From the NCBI GenBank assembly GCA_003512365.1, contig DORI01000055.1:2360-18374 (forward strand): a DNA stretch of 16,015 bases, in the 5' to 3' direction. Of this stretch, positions 7,512 through 15,548 are shown in pieces. Below the pieces are notes generated by a model. The model was not told the origin of the DNA. It ran no database searches and saw only the letters and a program-made list of their open reading frames with translations. Source of the DNA: Crocinitomicaceae bacterium (GTDB lineage: Bacteria > Bacteroidota > Bacteroidia > Flavobacteriales_D > Crocinitomicaceae). A program made the translations under genes and the position numbers. Each line of letters opens with the position of its first letter. Position 1 is the first letter of the stretch.

Positions 7512-10364
7512 ATGAATATCTCCAAGTTAAATCTCTTATTTCTTTTTATTTTTTCAATTTGTACAACTATTTTTTCTCAAAATTATTCTCGAGTTAAAGT
7601 TTTTGGAACTCAGGAAGAACTCTCAAAATTAGGTAATTTGGGTGTTACCATGGACCATGGCATCCGAAAAGAAGGTTTGTTTTTCATTTCAGATTTTTCC
7701 AAAGACGAAATTGCAATTATGCAAACTTACGGTTATGAATACGAAATCCTAATTGCCGATGTTGAAAAACATTACGTTGACATATTGAACAACCCAAGCA
7801 AGGAGTCTGAAAATGTATTAAAGAATGTGAACTGCGCGGGAACAGGCGGAGGTGGATCTTCAACATTTTCTCCAGCAACTCCCTCCAATTTCAACTTGGG
7901 AACAATGGGTGGGTATTTGAAATACAATGAGATGCTAGCAGAGTTAGATGCAATGGTTGCTCAATATCCAAATTTGATCACTGCTAAAGCACCGATTTCG
8001 ACTTTCGTAACGGTTGGTAATAGACCAATTTATCATGTACGCATTTCTGATAACCCAAACACGAATGAGACTGACGAACCTAAAGTGCTTTATACAGCTA
8101 TTCATCACGCGCGAGAACCGATGAGTTTAATGGAAACCATTTTTTACATGTGGTATTTGTTGGAAAATTACAGCACAAACGATGAGGTTACTTATTTAGT
8201 GAATAATACGCAAATGTATTTTGTGCCTTGTATCAATCCTGATGGCTATGTGTACAATGAAACCACCAATCCTAATGGAGGAGGTATGTGGCGAAAAAAT
8301 CGACGAAACAACGGAGATGGAACTTATGGAGTTGATTTAAATAGAAATTATTCATATGGTTGGGGAACAACAGGCACAACTACGACAACCAGCAACGAGA
8401 CTTACTGTGGTCTTTCTGCATTTTCAGAACCAGAAACTCAAGCAATGAAGTGGTTAGTTCAAAACAACGATTTTGAAATGGCTTTCAATGCGCACACATA
8501 CGCAGAAGATATTCTTTTCCCTATTGGTACTACTACAGCTGAATTTGCACCTCATCATAACTATTTACAAGACTATACCAACCATATGGTTGAGTTAAAT
8601 GGTTACACTGCAATGAAATCATCAAGTTTGTATCCTGCCTCAGGAGATTCAGACGATTACATGTATAAAGTAGATGTAGGAGTCAATCAAAAAGATACTA
8701 TCTTCGCTCACACACCCGAGGTTGGGACGGCATTTTGGCAGCCTTCAAGTGAAATAATTGCAACTTGTCAAGAAATGGTTTTTCCAAATCTTATTTTAGC
8801 ACATTTAACAAGAAATTATAGCATTGTCAAGGATACAGATCCATCTTCCGTAGCTACGATTTCAGGTAATTTCAATCATTCAATTAAAAGATTAGGCCGC
8901 CAAAGTGGACCAGTGGTCGTTTCCATTGAACCCTTGTTAAATATTGTTTCTGTAGGGAATTCATTGACATACAATTTGAATAGTCAACAAACTTCAACTG
9001 GTGCAATTTCATATTCCTTGAACCCGTCTATTCAATTTGGTGATCAAATCAAATATATTTTGAAAACAGACAATGGTCTTTGGGTAAAGAAGGACACAAT
9101 TATTAAAACATTTGGAGCAATTACTCTACAGGCTCTGGAAGATGCAACTTCAGCTACAAATTGGACTGGAACTTGGTCAACAACAACTTCAACTTTTGTT
9201 TCTCCTTCAAAGTCATTTTTTGATGGCTCAACCAATAACTATTCAAACAACACGAATAAAACATATACCTATGTTCCAACAATCGATTTGACACAAGCCA
9301 CATCGGCAATGATATCCTTTTATGCAAAATGGGCAATTGAAGCTGATTATGATTTTGTTCAGTTTCAAGTTTCAACAGATGGCGGAACCACATGGATTGG
9401 TCAATGTGGAAATTATACCGTCGCTGGAACAAGTGCCAACGGAAGTGTTCAGCCAAATGGCCAGCCTGTTTACGAGGGAACGCAATCGAATTGGGTGTTA
9501 GAAGAAATCAATTTAAGTGATTATTTGGGTCAACAGATCAAAGTACGTTTTCAAATAAAATCAGACGGTGGAACAACAGCTGATGGGTATTATTTTGATG
9601 ATTTCAAGGTGTTTTATTCTGTTCCATCGAGCAACCCTCCAACAGCATCATTTACTTCGCCAAATGCAGTTTGCCAAGGTTCAACAGTTGCCTTCAATGA
9701 TTTTTCTACAAATTCACCTACCATATGGGCATGGAATTTCGGAGATGGCAATACTTCGAGCCAACAAAATCCAACACATACGTATACTTCAGCTGGTTTA
9801 TATACTGTATCGTTGACTGTGTCAAATGATGCAGGATCAAACTCAACAACTCAAAACATTGTGGTTAACGCAAATCCAGTTGTTGCTCTCGCTTCAAACG
9901 ATTCTGACAATTTAGTTTGTGACAATGGAGGTTTGATTCAATTAATTCCGACGCCTACAAATGCTACTTTAACAGGAACTGGGGTGGTTAATTCAACATT
10001 TAATCCTTCATTAGCAAATGTTGGAGTAAATACTTTAACTGGAAGTTACACCGATGCAAACGGCTGTCAAGCAAGTGCTCAACTTTCGATAATTGTAGAG
10101 CAATGTGCCGCATTATCTGATCAATCTAATACTTCCATTGAGGTGCTTCCTAATCCGAATTCTGGTTATTTTACCGTAAAAGGTGCTCAAATAAATTCGC
10201 TATTGAAAATTATGGATTTTAATGGGAAGCTCATATACAAGTCGGTTGCGAATTCTTCAACCATTTTAGTAGATGTTCCTCAAGTTGTAAATGGGTTCTA
10301 CTACCTAGAAATAATTAATCCTTCTGGAAACGCACAACGGACTAAATTTTTGGTGAATAGGTAA
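7512..10364 (+). CDS. Secreted M14 zinc carboxypeptidase with PKD and T9SS type A sorting domain
   Basis: This 950-residue extracellular metallo-carboxypeptidase removes C-terminal residues from peptides. Residues 1-22 are a signal peptide. Residues of about 24-108 look like a propeptide, followed by a Gly/Ser linker (GTGGGGSS). The M14 domain (about 130-435) carries zinc ligands H199 and E202 (HHARE) and H328 (NAHTYAE). Substrate-binding residues lie in NPDGY, WRKNRR (R261) and DLNRN (N277, R278), and the likely catalytic glutamate is E403 (HTPEVGT). A beta domain (about 440-535) follows, then a MAM/immune-inhibitor-like beta-sandwich (about 540-703), a PKD domain (about 708-786, WNFGDGNTSS) and a Cys-containing linker. 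The T9SS type A sorting domain (875-950) has VLPNPNSGYFTV, DFNGKLIYK, NGFYYLEI and a final FLVNR. It is probably a scavenging or processing protease, and all catalytic residues are intact. Confidence 0.95.
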   Translation: MNISKLNLLFLFIFSICTTIFSQNYSRVKVFGTQEELSKLGNLGVTMDHGIRKEGLFFISDFSKDEIAIMQTYGYEYEILIADVEKHYVDILNNPSKESENVLKNVNCAGTGGGGSSTFSPATPSNFNLGTMGGYLKYNEMLAELDAMVAQYPNLITAKAPISTFVTVGNRPIYHVRISDNPNTNETDEPKVLYTAIHHAREPMSLMETIFYMWYLLENYSTNDEVTYLVNNTQMYFVPCINPDGYVYNETTNPNGGGMWRKNRRNNGDGTYGVDLNRNYSYGWGTTGTTTTTSNETYCGLSAFSEPETQAMKWLVQNNDFEMAFNAHTYAEDILFPIGTTTAEFAPHHNYLQDYTNHMVELNGYTAMKSSSLYPASGDSDDYMYKVDVGVNQKDTIFAHTPEVGTAFWQPSSEIIATCQEMVFPNLILAHLTRNYSIVKDTDPSSVATISGNFNHSIKRLGRQSGPVVVSIEPLLNIVSVGNSLTYNLNSQQTSTGAISYSLNPSIQFGDQIKYILKTDNGLWVKKDTIIKTFGAITLQALEDATSATNWTGTWSTTTSTFVSPSKSFFDGSTNNYSNNTNKTYTYVPTIDLTQATSAMISFYAKWAIEADYDFVQFQVSTDGGTTWIGQCGNYTVAGTSANGSVQPNGQPVYEGTQSNWVLEEINLSDYLGQQIKVRFQIKSDGGTTADGYYFDDFKVFYSVPSSNPPTASFTSPNAVCQGSTVAFNDFSTNSPTIWAWNFGDGNTSSQQNPTHTYTSAGLYTVSLTVSNDAGSNSTTQNIVVNANPVVALASNDSDNLVCDNGGLIQLIPTPTNATLTGTGVVNSTFNPSLANVGVNTLTGSYTDANGCQASAQLSIIVEQCAALSDQSNTSIEVLPNPNSGYFTVKGAQINSLLKIMDFNGKLIYKSVANSSTILVDVPQVVNGFYYLEIINPSGNAQRTKFLVNR

Positions 10365-10380
10365 AAGACTATTTTTTACT
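10360..10380. terminator. Possible bidirectional hairpin across two convergent stop codons
   Basis: GGTAAAA (10360-10366) can pair with TTTTACT (10374-10380), with one G-T pair and a seven-base loop GACTATT. The TAA of the carboxypeptidase gene lies in the left arm and the TAG of the sugar transferase gene (minus strand, 10371-10369) lies in the loop. The stem is AT-rich and weak. The position between two convergent genes and the A/T runs in the arms are the main reasons to suspect a shared transcription end. Confidence 0.33.
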
Positions 10381-10962
10381 AAGAATTTTTGTCGCGGTTA
10401 ACCAAATAATTTTTAGGTCATGTCCCACCGTTGGACGTTGAATGTATTTCTGATTTAGAGCAATTTTTTCGGGCATAATTTCCTCGATGTATGTTTTCGT
10501 TGGATTATCACTTTTTGCTAAAAGTTCATTTTCTCTAAAATAAGTAATTGATGCGTAATCGGTTATGCCTGGCTTAACATTAAGTACCAGTCGTTGATCT
10601 TCAGTGTAGAGTGCGACATATTCTTTCACCTCTGGTCGTGGCCCTACAATACTCATCTCTCCTTTTAAAACATTAATAAATTGTGGGAACTCATCTAATT
10701 TATATTTTCTAATGAAATAACCAATGCGAGTAATTCGATTGTCGCGCATACCAATGGTGAGCTTTCCTTTTTTATCTGCGCCAGTTTTCATTGAACGGAA
10801 TTTAAATAGATAGAATAATTTTCCATATTGACCAACGCGCTCTTGCTTGTAGAAAATACCCCCGGGTGATTCAATCAAAATCAGCAAAGAAATAATCAAT
10901 CCAAAAGGAAAAAAAAATAAGAGAATTAGCATTGAAAATAAAAGGTCGAACAAGCGCTTCAT
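10369..10962 (-). CDS. PglC-like monotopic phosphoglycosyl transferase (bacterial sugar transferase)
   Basis: This 197-residue membrane-associated enzyme would transfer a phospho-sugar from a UDP-sugar to undecaprenyl phosphate, the first membrane step of glycan assembly. It is the minimal catalytic form (PglC size), without the extra N-terminal helices of WcaJ-like proteins. Residues of about 5-30 form a hydrophobic re-entrant helix that breaks at the Ser-Pro pair S32-P33. FYKQERVGQYGK and FKFRSMKTGAD follow. The catalytic Asp-Glu pair is D90-E91 in KYKLDEFPQ, and SIVGPRPEV (104-112) is the signature nucleotide-sugar region. The ATG start is 21 bases from the ATG of a divergent gene, so its promoter must lie inside that gene. 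No flippase, polymerase or sugar-nucleotide genes adjoin it, so the glycan is unknown. Confidence 0.93.
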   Translation of the reverse strand: MKRLFDLLFSMLILLFFFPFGLIISLLILIESPGGIFYKQERVGQYGKLFYLFKFRSMKTGADKKGKLTIGMRDNRITRIGYFIRKYKLDEFPQFINVLKGEMSIVGPRPEVKEYVALYTEDQRLVLNVKPGITDYASITYFRENELLAKSDNPTKTYIEEIMPEKIALNQKYIQRPTVGHDLKIIWLTATKILSKK

Positions 10963-10983
10963 GCTTTTAGTTACATTTACATA

Positions 10984-11307
10984 ATGGATTTGACAAACGT
11001 AAGCAAAAAATTAGTCGAAACAGCGTTTCTAAAAGATACAATTCATCAAATTCAAAAAGATTTCACGGCGATTGGAATTAATGTTAGTTTGTGTTCAAGC
11101 AATTTAAATGAATTGGAATTAGAATTATGTATCATTCTTCAAAGCTTATCCCCAGAAAATTTTATGCAATTCGCTTATGTCGTGGATATAGGAGAGAATA
11201 AAACAAGAGAATGGATGCATAGCGGGGGAGATCTTTCAATTTACACACATTTGATTATCCAGCGAGAGGCATTAAAGGTATTCCTAAGAAAAGAATTTGC
11301 ACGTTGA
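10984..11307 (+). CDS. Unrecognised 107-residue protein
   Basis: I do not recognise a family for this small protein. It has no signal peptide or membrane segment, is mixed alpha/beta in character and is probably cytoplasmic. An N-terminal helical part (KKLVETAFLKDTIHQIQKDF) precedes a possible strand-turn (INVSLCSSN), a Leu/Glu-rich helix, the phrase SPENFMQFAYVVDIGEN, and a C-terminal helix (REALKVFLRKEFAR). Base use is like that of its neighbours, and the frame is open from an ATG. The gene is divergent from the sugar transferase with only 21 bases between starts. It lies 84 bases upstream of dnaN on the same strand, but a separate dnaN promoter seems to sit in that gap. It is probably a real gene, and I assign no function. 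Confidence 0.7.
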   Translation: MDLTNVSKKLVETAFLKDTIHQIQKDFTAIGINVSLCSSNLNELELELCIILQSLSPENFMQFAYVVDIGENKTREWMHSGGDLSIYTHLIIQREALKVFLRKEFAR

Positions 11308-11341
11308 TCTTTATAAATTGTTAATTAACTTTTGTAATTAC

Positions 11342-11374
11342 TTGTTTTCAATCCGTGTACAATTACTATTTTTG
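11342..11374 (+). promoter_or_regulatory. Candidate Bacteroidota-type promoter for dnaN
   Basis: The -7 element TATTTTTG (11367-11374) matches TAnnTTTG exactly. A TTG at 11342-11344 lies 22 bases upstream, at the long end of the usual -33 spacing. The dnaN ATG is 17 bases beyond the -7 element, which implies a very short leader. This would let dnaN, rlmN, natA and natB be transcribed independently of the small gene upstream. Confidence 0.45.
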
Positions 11375-11391
11375 TTACTCAAAATTATACT

Positions 11392-12510
11392 ATGAACTTT
11401 ATTGTATCGAGTAGCACCTTGTTGCGTCATTTACAGAGTATTTCAGGGGTTTTAAATACGAGTAATACCTTACCTATTTTAGATAATTTCTTGTTTGATA
11501 TTCAGGATGGACTTCTAACTGTTAGTGCTTCGGATTTGGAAACCACCATGATTACAAAACTTGAAGTTCAATCGGAAGAGAATGGAAAAATTGCCATTCC
11601 GGCCAAGTTAATTATGGATGTTCTAAAGAACCTTCCCGAGCAACCTTGCACCATTCGATCTAACAAGGAGACTAGTCAAATTGAAATTGCTTACGACAAC
11701 GGAAAATCAAAAATGGTCGGATTTAATGGAGATGAATTTCCAAAATTACCAACTATTGAGAATAAAAACGATATCCGTTTTTCAGGAGAAATTTTGGTAA
11801 AAGGTATCAATAAAACGCTTTTTGCTACTGGAAATGACGATTTAAGGCCTGTAATGAGTGGGGTATTTTTTCAGTTTTCGCCGAGTGATATCACATTGGT
11901 GGCAACAGATGCTCATAAACTAGTTCGTTACCGAAGAACAGATGCTGATGCAAAAGGAAGTGCAGCATTTATTCTTCCTAAAAAGCCTTTAACGATGCTA
12001 AAAGGAAATTTGAGAGGTGATGAAGAAGTTTTACTCGAGTATAACGAATCAAATGCGGTTTTTACATTCAATGATATCGTTCTTGTTTGTCGATTAATTG
12101 ATGGGAAGTACCCTAATTACGAAGCAGTTATTCCAAAGGAAAATCCGAATGTGCTGACAGTAGATAGGCAACAGTTTTTAAGTTCAATAAAACGTGTGTC
12201 TATTTTCTCAAATAAAACTACTCATCAAATTAAATTAAGACTTGCAGGTTCTGAATTATCCTTATTTGCTGAAGATATTGATTTTTCAAATGAATCAAAT
12301 GAGCGATTGACTTGTAACTATGACGGCGACGATATGGAAATTGGGTTTAATTCTCGGTTTTTATTGGAAATGTTGACTAATTTAGATACAGCTGAAGTAA
12401 AATTATCGATGAGCGAACCAAGTCGCGCAGGTATTTTGACACCAATTCAGAAAGACAATGAAGTTGAGGACGTTTTGATGCTGGTTATGCCGGTAATGCT
12501 TAACAGATAA
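11392..12510 (+). CDS. dnaN: DNA polymerase III beta subunit (sliding clamp)
   Basis: This is the ring-shaped dimeric clamp that tethers DNA polymerase III and many repair proteins to DNA. The 372 residues have the full three-domain length of the family (366 in E. coli). Domain I begins with MNFIVSSSTLLRHLQSISGV and NTLPILDNFLFDI. The domain I-II junction contains the motif FNGDEFPKLP, and domain II has LRPVMSGVFFQF, VATDAHKLVRYR and DGKYPNYEAVIP. The C-terminal MLVMPVML supplies the hydrophobic pocket that binds clamp-binding peptides. The ATG lies just after a recognisable promoter. rlmN begins seven bases after the stop, so dnaN heads a compact operon. dnaA and recF, common neighbours in other phyla, are absent from the window. 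Confidence 0.98.
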   Translation: MNFIVSSSTLLRHLQSISGVLNTSNTLPILDNFLFDIQDGLLTVSASDLETTMITKLEVQSEENGKIAIPAKLIMDVLKNLPEQPCTIRSNKETSQIEIAYDNGKSKMVGFNGDEFPKLPTIENKNDIRFSGEILVKGINKTLFATGNDDLRPVMSGVFFQFSPSDITLVATDAHKLVRYRRTDADAKGSAAFILPKKPLTMLKGNLRGDEEVLLEYNESNAVFTFNDIVLVCRLIDGKYPNYEAVIPKENPNVLTVDRQQFLSSIKRVSIFSNKTTHQIKLRLAGSELSLFAEDIDFSNESNERLTCNYDGDDMEIGFNSRFLLEMLTNLDTAEVKLSMSEPSRAGILTPIQKDNEVEDVLMLVMPVMLNR

Positions 12511-12517
12511 TCTCCTC

Positions 12518-13594
12518 ATGTCAGGAGAACTACTGAACATCCGTGATTTAAATCTTGAAGAACTAACAGAGGAACTCACGCTATTAGGTGAAAAACCCTT
12601 TAGAGCCAAACAAATTTATGAATGGTTATGGAAAAAGGGTGCGCTTTCCATCGACGAGATGACAAATTTAAGTTTGGAACTAAGAAATAAGCTGCATTCA
12701 AGATTTTTTATTGATGCATTGCGTGTATCCGATGAACAAGTAAGTAAGGATCGTACCATAAAATGCGCTTTTGAAATTGAAAAAAACAAGGTGGTTGAAG
12801 GTGTGTTGATACCTACTTCTAGTAGGATGACGGCCTGTATTTCCTCTCAAGTTGGCTGCAGTTTAGCATGTACATTTTGTGCAACCGGGAGATTAAAATT
12901 ACTTCGAAATCTCACACCAGGAGAAATTTTTGATCAAGTGGTTTATTTGAAAAATCAAGCTGAAAACAGGTATCAAACGGCACTCACAAATATTGTATAC
13001 ATGGGTATGGGTGAACCGTTATTGAATTACAAAAATGTTCTGAAAAGCATTGATTATTTGACATCTACAGATGGTTTAGGTATTTCACCCAGGCGTATTA
13101 CCGTTTCCACCGCAGGGATTGCAAAAATGATTAAAAAGCTTGGAGATGAAGAAGTTAAATTCAATCTTGCCTTGTCCTTACACGCAGCAAACGACGAAAA
13201 ACGGAATAAAATAATGGAAATCAATGAGACTAATTCGCTCGATGAGTTGCAAGAGGCGTTGCAGTATTTCCATGAGAAGACAGGAACGCGTGTCACCTTC
13301 GAATATATAATTTTTAAGGATTTCAACGATAGCATTAGGGATGCTGCGGAACTTGCCGAATTTGCAAAATGTATGCCTTGTAAAGTAAATATTATTGAAT
13401 ACAATCCAATTGATGGAGGTGAATTTCAGCAAGCTGAATCACATAAAGTCGATGCTTTTGCAAAATTCTTGGAAGAACGAAATATGATTGTTAACGTGAG
13501 AAGAAGTCGAGGAAAAGATATCGACGCGGCCTGTGGGCAGTTAGCCAATAAGAATAAGGCAATTGGAATGTCAGATCGAATATTGAAGAATTAG
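12518..13594 (+). CDS. rlmN: Dual-specificity 23S rRNA (A2503)/tRNA (A37) C2-methyltransferase
   Basis: This radical-SAM enzyme methylates C2 of A2503 in 23S rRNA and of A37 in some tRNAs, which affects decoding fidelity. The 358-residue length is typical. The [4Fe-4S] cluster cysteines are C114, C118 and C121 in GCSLACTFCATG. The GGEP-like motif is GMGEPLLNY (163-171). C339 in DIDAACGQL corresponds to the methyl-carrying cysteine that forms the protein-RNA link. SLHAANDEKRN and EYNPIDG are further family signatures. The N-terminal accessory domain (about 1-90) includes EKPFRAKQIYEWLW. Cfr, which methylates C8, shares the fold, but the overall sequence and the housekeeping position support RlmN. 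It sits seven bases after dnaN and one base before natA. Confidence 0.97.
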   Translation: MSGELLNIRDLNLEELTEELTLLGEKPFRAKQIYEWLWKKGALSIDEMTNLSLELRNKLHSRFFIDALRVSDEQVSKDRTIKCAFEIEKNKVVEGVLIPTSSRMTACISSQVGCSLACTFCATGRLKLLRNLTPGEIFDQVVYLKNQAENRYQTALTNIVYMGMGEPLLNYKNVLKSIDYLTSTDGLGISPRRITVSTAGIAKMIKKLGDEEVKFNLALSLHAANDEKRNKIMEINETNSLDELQEALQYFHEKTGTRVTFEYIIFKDFNDSIRDAAELAEFAKCMPCKVNIIEYNPIDGGEFQQAESHKVDAFAKFLEERNMIVNVRRSRGKDIDAACGQLANKNKAIGMSDRILKN

Positions 13595-13595
13595 G

Positions 13596-14354
13596 ATGAT
13601 AAAAGTTAGTGAGCTTGTTAAAGATTTCCGATTAACGAAACAGCAAATCAAGGAATCAACTTCTAATGAGCGAATTCAAAGAGCTGTTGATCATGTATCC
13701 TTCACATGTGAACCTGGAAAGGTTTTTTCGTTGTTAGGACCGAATGGTGCTGGGAAAACTACTACGTTGAGAATGCTATCCACTATTTTTACTCCAACTG
13801 CTGGAAACATTGAAATATGCGGAATAGATGCAGTGAAAGAACCTGAAAAAGCACGAAGTAAAATTGGATTTTTAACAGGTTCAACGGGTCTGTATGCGCG
13901 GCTAACACCAAATGAAGTTATTGATTATTTTGGAGTGCTTTATGAGGTCGATAAATCTACTGTTAATCGGAGAAAGGAAAAATTAATTGAGCTCCTAAAC
14001 ATGGGAGATTTTATGAATAAGCGAATTGGAAAATTAAGCACAGGAATGAAGCAAAAGGTTTCCATTGCCCGCACCATGATTCATGATCCTGAAGTTGTAG
14101 TTTTTGATGAGCCAACAAGTGGACTAGATGTCATAACTGCAGAGAACATCATTACTCTTATTCGAGATTGTAAAAATCAAGGTAAAACTGTGATTTTCTC
14201 CAGCCACATCATGAGTGAAGTAGATTTGCTATGTGATGATTTGGCGATAATACACAAAGGAATAATCAAATTCCAAGGTTGCATGGAGTCATTTCGAACC
14301 AATATGATAGAAAGTAATCTTACGCAAGAGTTTATTCGAATTGTTAATACCTAG
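13596..14354 (+). CDS. natA: ABC transporter ATP-binding protein, NatA-like
   Basis: This 252-residue nucleotide-binding subunit would power the ABC-2 permease encoded immediately downstream. Walker A is GPNGAGKTTT (48-57), the signature is LSTGMKQKVS (147-156), Walker B is VVVFDEPTSGLD (167-178), and the switch histidine is H204 in SSHIMSE. The N-terminal region (KDFRLTKQQIKEST) and GFLTGSTGLYARLTP fit the NatA group, known from the sodium exporter NatAB of Bacillus subtilis. The Q-loop reads IGFLTG and lacks the usual glutamine. The gene starts one base after rlmN, and natB starts three bases after its stop. Function as a Na+ exporter is inferred from family and gene pairing, and another substrate is possible. 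Confidence 0.85.
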   Translation: MIKVSELVKDFRLTKQQIKESTSNERIQRAVDHVSFTCEPGKVFSLLGPNGAGKTTTLRMLSTIFTPTAGNIEICGIDAVKEPEKARSKIGFLTGSTGLYARLTPNEVIDYFGVLYEVDKSTVNRRKEKLIELLNMGDFMNKRIGKLSTGMKQKVSIARTMIHDPEVVVFDEPTSGLDVITAENIITLIRDCKNQGKTVIFSSHIMSEVDLLCDDLAIIHKGIIKFQGCMESFRTNMIESNLTQEFIRIVNT

Positions 14355-14357
14355 CCA

Positions 14358-15548
14358 ATGATTTGGACAATATTTAAAAAAGAACTTATAGATACAATAA
14401 GGGACAGAAGAACCATGATGACAATGCTTGTTATCCCAATGCTCATGTTTCCAATAATTTTGAGCATTTTTGTCTCCATATCTTCTTATTTTGAAGAAAC
14501 TGCGGCGAACAAATCTATTCGTATTGGAATAATTTCTAATTCAAAGATTTTTACAAGTCAATTTTCTACGATACCTCCCGGAATTTTGGGTAAGCATGAA
14601 CTAGTATTTTATTCAGATAGTCTCTCTTTACGAAAAGGTATACATGATAAACAGGTGGATATTGCCTTTTGTACTTCATCAAATTACGACGAAAGTATGG
14701 TCTCGAAAAAACCAGCAAAACTTAATGTTTTTTACGATGTTACAGAGGTTGGAATGGACGAACGAGCAAAAGTAATTTCCGAAGTGTTAGTGAAAAATGC
14801 ACAAACTAATCGTTTGTCTGAGCTAAAAATCAATTCTCAAGATATTACACCTGTAGAAACGGAATACATCAATACGGCTTCACCACAACAAATGATTGGT
14901 GAGTTTGGAGGAGCAATTCTCCCTTATCTTTTCATAGCATTTGGTTTTATTGGATGCATGTATCCTGCAATAGATTTATTTACCGGTGAAAAGGAAAGAG
15001 GAACCATAGAAACTCTTTTGACCACACCTGTTAAGCGTTGGAAATTACTTATCGGAAAGATGCTCGTAGTCATATCGTCTGGATTGATGGCTTCTACTTT
15101 TGCGCTCGTTGGTCTTTGGGTTTCCATAGAATTCTTAGATATTGTAAAGGATCAGCAAGTATTGGCTATAATACACGATATTCTGAATCCGAAGTTCTTA
15201 TTTAGCATGTTTGGCTTACTTATTCCACTGACGGTTTTCTTTGCTGGAGTTATGGTTCCTATTGCGATTTATGCAAAATCTTTTAAAGAGGCACAAAGCA
15301 TAATTACTCCGTTAAATATTGTCATGGTACTTCCAGCGATGATAGGATTTTTTCCAGGAATTTCATTGGATTTCACCACAGCATCTATTCCTGTGGTCAA
15401 TGTAGTTTTGGCATCAAAAGAACTGATTGCAGGAACGTTAGATTGGAGCTACTATATAATTAGCTTTATTGTAATGTTTATTATTGCATCGCTTGCCGTT
15501 TTGATCTCGTTTCGGCAGTTTGGAAAAGAAGGCAGTATAATTGCTTAA
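14358..15548 (+). CDS. natB: ABC-2 type permease, NatB-like
   Basis: This 396-residue inner-membrane subunit pairs with the ATPase encoded just upstream. The first membrane helix is at about 20-45. A large extracytoplasmic domain (about 46-182) follows, and then at least five more hydrophobic helices near 184-207, 231-258, 278-303, 313-334 and 364-385. The segment FTGEKERGTIETLLTTPVKRWKLL (208-231) is the hallmark cytoplasmic coupling region of ABC-2 exporters. Size and layout match NatB of the NatAB sodium exporter. The N-terminus KKELIDTIRDRRTM is also typical. The gene ends in TTAA, which it shares with the stop codon of the convergent gene on the other strand. Substrate is inferred, not shown. 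Confidence 0.85.
   Translation: MIWTIFKKELIDTIRDRRTMMTMLVIPMLMFPIILSIFVSISSYFEETAANKSIRIGIISNSKIFTSQFSTIPPGILGKHELVFYSDSLSLRKGIHDKQVDIAFCTSSNYDESMVSKKPAKLNVFYDVTEVGMDERAKVISEVLVKNAQTNRLSELKINSQDITPVETEYINTASPQQMIGEFGGAILPYLFIAFGFIGCMYPAIDLFTGEKERGTIETLLTTPVKRWKLLIGKMLVVISSGLMASTFALVGLWVSIEFLDIVKDQQVLAIIHDILNPKFLFSMFGLLIPLTVFFAGVMVPIAIYAKSFKEAQSIITPLNIVMVLPAMIGFFPGISLDFTTASIPVVNVVLASKELIAGTLDWSYYIISFIVMFIIASLAVLISFRQFGKEGSIIA

Noticed and set aside
9154..9456. Minus-strand open frame inside the carboxypeptidase gene
   Set aside because: It is antisense to a continuous MAM-like domain, and its translation has no recognisable features.
10984..11307. Small gene near a divergent promoter as half of a toxin-antitoxin pair
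   Set aside because: The divergent neighbour is an intact sugar transferase, no partner small gene exists, and no DNA-binding or RNase motif is visible.
13054..13432. Two minus-strand open frames within rlmN
   Set aside because: They are antisense to conserved radical-SAM coding sequence and have low-complexity, unrecognisable translations.
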